Shown: in pieces, positions 43,258 through 47,699 of the stretch
Layout: each line of letters starts with the position of its first letter
How positions within the stretch are numbered: position 1 is the first letter of the stretch
Assembly (NCBI GenBank): GCA_007694015.1
Contig: RECO01000169.1
Location: 1-47,699 of the forward strand
Direction: 5' to 3'
Source: Geminicoccaceae bacterium
Lineage (GTDB): Bacteria > Pseudomonadota > Alphaproteobacteria > Geminicoccales > Geminicoccaceae
Length of the DNA stretch: 47,699 bases
The notes under the pieces: generated by a model
The model's input: only the letters and a program-made list of their open reading frames with translations
Told to the model about the DNA's origin: nothing
The model's database searches: none
Made by a program: the position numbers and the translations under genes

Positions 43258-44395
43258 CCGCGCGCAGCTGCGCATCGGCATCCCCCGGACCCTCGCCATC
43301 TGGTCGACGCACCAGTTTTGGTTGGGCTTTTTCGCCGCCCTCGGCATTGCTCCACGCAACTTGGTCTTCTCCTCACCGACCTCCGAGGCCCAGTATCACC
43401 ACTTCGGCCGCGGCCGCGGGACGGTCGATTGCTGCTACCCGGTCAAATGCATGGCCGGGCACTATGGCGAGCTGGTGTTCGGACAAAAGCGCCGCCTCGA
43501 CGTCCTGTTCTCGCCGATGTTCCATTCCATCCCGTCGTTCTTGGACGGTGCCGTCAAAACCAGCCTCAGCTGCCCGCGGGTCATGGCCGCACCGGAGAAC
43601 ATCAAGGCGGGCTTTTTGAAGGAACGCGACGTCTTCGGCGAACGGGGCATCCGCTACGTCTCGCCGCTGCTCGACTTCGGCGAGCCGGCCCTGGTGCCGG
43701 GGCAACTCCATGCGGCCTTGGCCGAGGTCATCCCCGGCCTGACATTGGCGGAAACGACGCGCGCCGCCGCCATCGGCTGGGCAGCGCTCCAGCGCTTCGA
43801 CGCCGGCCTCAGGGCCGAGAGTGCCGCCGTGCTTGGCGCGTGCGCCCGCAGGGACGCGCCGTGCATTCTCGTGCTGGCGCGGCCCTACCACATGGACCCG
43901 GGTATCGGCCACGAGATCGAAGGCGAACTCCAGGCCTACGGCTATCCGATCCTGTGGGGGCAATATCTCCCGATCGAGCCCGCGCTGATGGCTTGGATGT
44001 TCGGCGCCGAGATGCAGAGAGGCGACATCGCCTCGCCGTTCGACATCGCCGACGTCTGGCCGTCGTCGTACAGCGCCAACACCAACGAACTGCTGTGGGC
44101 CGCCAAATTCGCCGCGCGCATGCCCTGGATCACCTGCGTGATCCGGCTCACCAGCTACGAGTGCGGCATGGACCAGCCCACCTTTTCCCCGGTGCAGGAG
44201 ATCGTCGAGCGCTCGGGTACGCTGTTCTTCGCGTTCCAGGAACTCGACGCGACCAAAGCGGCCGGTTCGATCAAGATCCGGGTGGAAACCATCGCCCACT
44301 ACCTCGAACACGCCTCCGGCGACATCATCCGGCAAAAGCGCAGGCTGATGGGTGCCGGCTGCCCGTTGGAGGATGCCACGTCCCAAGCCGCGTGA
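43199..44395 (+). CDS. COG3580/DUF2229-type component of the activase system
   Basis: The 398-residue protein has the DUF2229 pattern: RIGIPRTLAIWSTHQFWLGFFAALG, VDCCYPVKCMAGHYGEL, LSCPRVMAAPENIK, ILVLARPYHMDPGIGHEIEGEL and LTSYECGMDQPT. Conserved Cys (CCYPVKC, SCP, YECG) suggest iron-sulfur or substrate binding. In the fused anaerobic proteins this domain lies between the ATPases and the COG3581 part; here it is a separate gene. GTG 43199 is used, giving a 59-base overlap with the ATPase gene; TTG 43214 would shorten it. No later start keeps the conserved GIPR block, so a long overlap is unavoidable. Confidence 0.85.
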   Translation: MPIPTLANWFARLRSGPSGDRAQLRIGIPRTLAIWSTHQFWLGFFAALGIAPRNLVFSSPTSEAQYHHFGRGRGTVDCCYPVKCMAGHYGELVFGQKRRLDVLFSPMFHSIPSFLDGAVKTSLSCPRVMAAPENIKAGFLKERDVFGERGIRYVSPLLDFGEPALVPGQLHAALAEVIPGLTLAETTRAAAIGWAALQRFDAGLRAESAAVLGACARRDAPCILVLARPYHMDPGIGHEIEGELQAYGYPILWGQYLPIEPALMAWMFGAEMQRGDIASPFDIADVWPSSYSANTNELLWAAKFAARMPWITCVIRLTSYECGMDQPTFSPVQEIVERSGTLFFAFQELDATKAAGSIKIRVETIAHYLEHASGDIIRQKRRLMGAGCPLEDATSQAA

Positions 44396-44430
44396 AACCG
44401 CTGCCTGGCCAGCCGGCCGACATCGGCCGC

Positions 44431-44455
44431 GGAACCGTCCGCGCGGTCTGAGGTT
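44431..44455 (+). promoter_or_regulatory. EcfG-type promoter (GGAAC-N17-GTT) of the acyltransferase gene
   Basis: GGAAC at 44431-44435 and GTT at 44453-44455 are 17 bases apart, with G before GTT. The ATG at 44464 follows 8 bases later, so a transcript from here would have almost no leader. The 68-base gap to the COG3580 gene contains nothing else. It would let the acyltransferase and CoA-transferase genes be induced apart from the activase genes. Confidence 0.5.
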
Positions 44456-44463
44456 GCGTCTCT

Positions 44464-45834
44464 ATGACCAAGCTGCCTGATCGCGTGGCCAATCTCGTCG
44501 ACCGCATCGAGGGTGCGACACCCGCCGAGCGCGACCGCTATTTGGACTTCGTGCGCGTGGTGGCCATCTTGATGGTGATCGTCGGGCATTGGGTGGTGCG
44601 GGTGGTCACCGCCCCGGACGGCACGCCGACAACCGGCTATTTGCTCGAGATGCAGCCGCACTGGCAGTGGGGGAGCCTGATCTGGCAGGTCATGCCGCTC
44701 TTCTTCCTCGTCGGCGGCAGCCTCAATGCGCAAAGCCTGAGGCGCGCCTTGGACGCCGGCGCAACGCCGGCCGGATGGGCGCGGGCGCGGCTGCATCGGC
44801 TGTTGCGCCCGACCTGTGCGCTGCTCGCCTGCATCGTCCCGCTCTGGATCCTGGCGGAGCTTTTGGTGCCCGAGGCGCTGCTCTTGGAGCCGAATGCAGC
44901 CCTGATACCCCTGTGGTTCGTGGCCGCTTACGTCATGATGACGGCGCTCACGCCTTTGACCCTAGCATTGCACGAGCGGGGCTGGACCTTGCCGGCCATC
45001 ACCTTGGCCGTGCTGGTTGCGGGCGGTCTGGATGTGGCGCGCATCGCCGGCATCGGCCCGGTGCTCGGCGATCAATCGCTCGTCTCGGCGCCGAACTTCC
45101 TGTTGATCTGGGGCAGCATCTACCTCTTGGGCCATCTCTGGGCCGATGGGCGTTTGCCCTCGCAAGCCCCGCGTCAGGCGGCGCTGGCGGCGGTTGGGGC
45201 CATGGGGCTCGTCCTCCTGATCGGCCTCGGCGGCTGGCCGCTCAGCATGGTGCCGATCGAGGGCACGGCCGAACTCAACAACGTGGCGCCGCCGACCGTG
45301 GCGCTCTTTGCGCTGGCGCTGGTGCAAACGGGGCTCGTGCTGCTCGCGCGTGCGCCGCTGACGGCCGCGTTGCAACGGCCGCTGTTCTGGGCGCCCGTGG
45401 CACTGTTGGGCGCGCGCATGATGACCCTGTTCCTGTGGCATCAGGTGGCGCTCGTCATCATGACCAATCTCTTGATCCAAGTCGGCTGGCCGCCGCTGAC
45501 CGAGGCGATCGACGCGCGCTGGTGGGCGCAGCAGCCGCTTTGGGTCTTGATGTTCGCGCTGCCGCTCGCGGCGCTGGTGCCCTTGGTCGGCCGGTTCGAG
45601 GCGCCAGGCGACGACGCACCCAGCCACGACGAGGGGCGTTGGGATGCGATCATCGGCGGCGTCGTCCTGGCCGGGGCCGCCATCGGCGTCCTGGTCGGGC
45701 TCGGTTTGTTCGACGTGGGCCCGTGGCCCGCCTTGGGCGCCCTTGCGCTCTACGTCGCGGGCTACCGCCTCGCGACGGGTGCCAGGCTGACGCCGCGGCC
45801 GCCGCGCCAAGCCAAAGGAGAAACGACCCGATGA
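44464..45834 (+). CDS. Membrane acyltransferase, acyltransferase-3 family
   Basis: The 456-residue protein has about ten to eleven membrane helices. RYLDFVRVVAILMVIVGHW has the catalytic His of acyltransferase-3 proteins (about residue 42). Later blocks are MPLFFLVGGSLNAQSL, LIPLWFVAAYVMM and MTLFLWHQVALVIM. Such enzymes O-acylate sugars, lipids or peptidoglycan at the membrane. The acceptor is unknown. The region after residue 370 looks like an extra membrane segment pair. Its stop overlaps the CoA-transferase ATG, and an EcfG-type promoter sits just before it. Confidence 0.85.
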   Translation: MTKLPDRVANLVDRIEGATPAERDRYLDFVRVVAILMVIVGHWVVRVVTAPDGTPTTGYLLEMQPHWQWGSLIWQVMPLFFLVGGSLNAQSLRRALDAGATPAGWARARLHRLLRPTCALLACIVPLWILAELLVPEALLLEPNAALIPLWFVAAYVMMTALTPLTLALHERGWTLPAITLAVLVAGGLDVARIAGIGPVLGDQSLVSAPNFLLIWGSIYLLGHLWADGRLPSQAPRQAALAAVGAMGLVLLIGLGGWPLSMVPIEGTAELNNVAPPTVALFALALVQTGLVLLARAPLTAALQRPLFWAPVALLGARMMTLFLWHQVALVIMTNLLIQVGWPPLTEAIDARWWAQQPLWVLMFALPLAALVPLVGRFEAPGDDAPSHDEGRWDAIIGGVVLAGAAIGVLVGLGLFDVGPWPALGALALYVAGYRLATGARLTPRPPRQAKGETTR

Positions 45835-47663
45835 CCCGGCATCTCGACACCGAAGCCGCCGCCGTCGATTGGCTCCTGGCAACGGTGGGGCGCGACCTGC
45901 GGGTGGCGCTGCCCTTGGGCCTCGGCAAGCCCGTGGGGTTGATCAACGAACTGACCCGCCGGGCCTGTGCCGATCCGACGATCCGGCTGGAGATCTTTAC
46001 CGCGCTCACGCTGGAGCGCCCGCGCCCTTCCTCGGACATGGAGAAGCGCTTCCTCGGCCCGGCACTGGATCGGCTGTTCGGCGCCTATCCCCAGATCGAC
46101 TACGCGCGACTGTTGCGCGAGGACCGCCTGCCGGAGAACATCCGCGTCACCGAGTTCTTCCTCCAAGCCTCGAACTGGCTGGGTGTGGCACCCGTGCAGC
46201 AGGCCTATGTCGCGGCGAACTATACGCACGCGTTCGACCTGCTGCTCGCCCAGCGCCCCAACGTGGCGCTGCAGCTCGTCGCCGCCGAGGGCGATGCCCT
46301 GAGCCTCTCCTGCAACACCGACATCTCGAGCGATCTCCTCGCAGCACGGCGCGGCGGTGCGGCCGATTTCACCTTCGTTGCGCAGGTTCACCCCGATCTG
46401 CCCTTCATGCCTGGCCCAGCGGAGATAACACCCGCCGATTGCGACGGCCTCTTGCGCACGGACGGCAAGCCGCACGACCTGTTTTCGCTGGTCAAGCGGC
46501 CCGTGGGGCTCGAGGAGCACGCCATGGCGCTGCACGCGTCCAGGCTGATCCCCGATGGTGGCACGCTGCAAATCGGGATCGGCGAGATCGGCGACGCCTT
46601 GGCCCATGCGCTGCTCTTGCGCGAGCGCGCGCAGATCGCGCCGATCTGGCAGAACTGCCCGTTCGCGCAGAGCCCCGCTTTCGCCGAAACCGGGCGTTTC
46701 GAGGCGGGGCTCTACGCCGTCACGGAAATGCTGGTCGACGGGCTCTTGGCGCTGTTCGAGGCAGGCATCGTCCGGCGCGAGGTCGACGGCACGGCCATTC
46801 ACGCGGGCTTCTTCGTCGACAGCCGGGACTTCTACGCGCGGCTGCGGGCCCTGCCGCCGGCGCAGCGCGCCAAGATCGCCATGGTGCCGGTCTCCTTCAC
46901 CAATGCCCTCTACGGCGACGAGGCGGCCAAGCGCGCCGCGCGCTGCCACGCGCGCTTCGTCAATTCCGCCATGATGGTGACGCTCCTCGGCGCGGCCGTT
47001 TCGGACGGGCGCGACGACGGCCAGGTGGTGAGCGGCGTCGGCGGGCAGTTCAACTTCTTCGAGCAGGCCTTCGCTTTGGATGGTGCGCGGTGCATCCTGA
47101 CGCTGCCGGCCACGCGCGAGGGAAGTGCCGGCCTCAACTCCAACCTGCGCTGGAACTACGGCAACACCACCATCCCGCGCCATTACCGCGACGTGGTCGT
47201 GACGGAATACGGCATCGCCGATTTGCGCGGCAAAAGCGACGCCGAGACCATCGCCGCGCTTCTGCAGATCGCCGACAGCCGGTTTCAGGGCGAGCTGGAA
47301 GACGCGGCCAAGTCCGCCGGCAAGCTGCCGGCGTCCTGGCGCCTGCCCGAAACGGCCCGCCGCAACACGCCCGAAGCGCTCCAGGCCTGGCTGTCGCCGC
47401 ATCGCGACGAACTGCTGCCGAGCTTTCCGTTCGGCACCGATTTCACCGAGATCGAACGGCGGCTGTTGCCTGCCCTCGGCAAGCTGCGCAGCGCCCTGAA
47501 GCGCAAGCCCGAACTGCTCAAGCTCGTGCTCGGTGGCTGGTTCGGCCACCCGGTCGCGCAGGAAGACGAGGCGCTCGAGCGGCTCGATCTGACCCACCCT
47601 GCAGGCATCCGAGAGCGCCTGTCGGCCCGCGCGCTGCGCGGTGCGCTGCGCAAGACGGCCTAG
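45831..47663 (+). CDS. Acetyl-CoA hydrolase/transferase family protein (CoA-transferase)
   Basis: The 610-residue protein has both family domains. The N-terminal part includes PLGLGKPVGLINELTRRA and SSDMEKRFLGPALDRLFG. The C-terminal part has LYAVTEMLVDGLLALFEAG, SGVGGQFNFFEQAF, NLRWNYGNTTIPRHYRDVVVTEYGIADLRGKS. The Glu in TEML-DG lies where the catalytic nucleophile of butyryl-CoA and 4-hydroxybutyrate CoA-transferases stands. The protein is longer than the usual 430-500 residues, with extra sequence at both ends. The acyl substrate is unknown. AAAGGAG lies about 10 bases upstream of the ATG, which overlaps the acyltransferase stop. After the stop only the dispersed repeat and 16 further bases remain. 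Confidence 0.87.
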   Translation: MTRHLDTEAAAVDWLLATVGRDLRVALPLGLGKPVGLINELTRRACADPTIRLEIFTALTLERPRPSSDMEKRFLGPALDRLFGAYPQIDYARLLREDRLPENIRVTEFFLQASNWLGVAPVQQAYVAANYTHAFDLLLAQRPNVALQLVAAEGDALSLSCNTDISSDLLAARRGGAADFTFVAQVHPDLPFMPGPAEITPADCDGLLRTDGKPHDLFSLVKRPVGLEEHAMALHASRLIPDGGTLQIGIGEIGDALAHALLLRERAQIAPIWQNCPFAQSPAFAETGRFEAGLYAVTEMLVDGLLALFEAGIVRREVDGTAIHAGFFVDSRDFYARLRALPPAQRAKIAMVPVSFTNALYGDEAAKRAARCHARFVNSAMMVTLLGAAVSDGRDDGQVVSGVGGQFNFFEQAFALDGARCILTLPATREGSAGLNSNLRWNYGNTTIPRHYRDVVVTEYGIADLRGKSDAETIAALLQIADSRFQGELEDAAKSAGKLPASWRLPETARRNTPEALQAWLSPHRDELLPSFPFGTDFTEIERRLLPALGKLRSALKRKPELLKLVLGGWFGHPVAQEDEALERLDLTHPAGIRERLSARALRGALRKTA

Positions 47664-47683
47664 AGCGTTTCCCGGTTAGGTAG
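47660..47683 (+). repeat. Dispersed GCGTTTCCCGGTTAGGT repeat, copy B
   Basis: This is identical over 24 bases to the complement of copy A at 28-51. It begins at the stop codon of the CoA-transferase gene (TAG 47661-47663 is part of it). Both window ends thus carry the element in inverted orientation. Confidence 0.7.
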
Positions 47684-47699
47684 CGCACGGACCATCCCT

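Noticed and set aside
40819-43359. Very long open frame (846 codons) antisense to the double ATPase gene
   Set aside because: It mirrors codons of the plus-strand gene, is rich in His, Arg, Gln and Ala without any domain, and exists because high GC at third positions removes stop codons from the opposite frame.
1-47699. tRNA, rRNA, CRISPR, insertion sequence or prophage genes
   Set aside because: Gaps between genes are short; none showed tRNA-like arms, regular spaced repeats, transposase or phage proteins.

Overview
The window is very GC-rich and its genes are densely packed. ATGA, GTGA and TGATG stop/start overlaps are common, and GTG or TTG starts are frequent. Gene content points to an alphaproteobacterium, probably of the Rhodospirillales/Geminicoccales type: an EcfG-like general-stress sigma factor with matching GGAAC-N17-GTT promoters, a Liv-type ABC operon, the HutF branch of histidine degradation, and PRC-barrel, DUF4168, CBS and DUF2383-like stress proteins. 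The taxon is inferred; no rRNA, tRNA, CRISPR array or insertion sequence was seen.

Left part (1-18.5 kb), mostly housekeeping. A D,D-carboxypeptidase with a SPOR domain and adenylosuccinate lyase (purB) lie on the minus strand. A BASS-like transporter, a DUF924 protein, transketolase (tkt), ribulose-phosphate 3-epimerase (rpe) and a YdcF-like membrane protein follow on plus. Next come a Phd/PIN toxin-antitoxin pair, an MFS transporter, a serine hydrolase and a five-gene branched-chain amino acid type ABC operon. A DUF3185 protein, a DinB protein, a small membrane protein and panC sit on minus. Copies of a GGGGGC-loop-GCCCCC hairpin recur in the gaps here.

Middle (18.5-26 kb). hutF diverges from hutI-hutH, which overlap a transglutaminase-like gene lacking the usual catalytic His. 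hutU, hutG and hutC are not in the window. A bicarbonate-transport unit follows: sbtA and its PII-like partner sbtB, divergent from a LysR gene across a spacer with three dyads.

Right part (26-47.7 kb), probably a general stress and energy-metabolism region. It holds a formate/nitrite-type channel, DUF4168, PRC-barrel and CBS proteins, and an M50-like membrane protein that has lost its zinc site. AI-2E transporter, lactate permease and active M50-CBS protease genes are on minus. Two DUF2383-like proteins, a large PAS/kinase/REC/REC/LuxR protein without its phosphoacceptor His, another CBS protein and the EcfG-like sigma gene follow. Four sites matching the EcfG consensus lie upstream of genes here. 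The sigma gene overlaps a three-gene split version of the ATP-driven 2-hydroxyacyl-CoA dehydratase activase system (COG3581, double BcrAD/BadFG ATPase, COG3580). An acyltransferase and a CoA-transferase end the window.

The window is bracketed by inverted, identical 24-base repeats (28-51 and 47660-47683), so it may be a contig or segment bounded by a dispersed repeat. The strongest leads are the sigma-linked split activase system, the EcfG-type promoter set, the two enzymes with lost catalytic residues (pseudo-M50 and His-less sensor) and the sbtAB-LysR unit.
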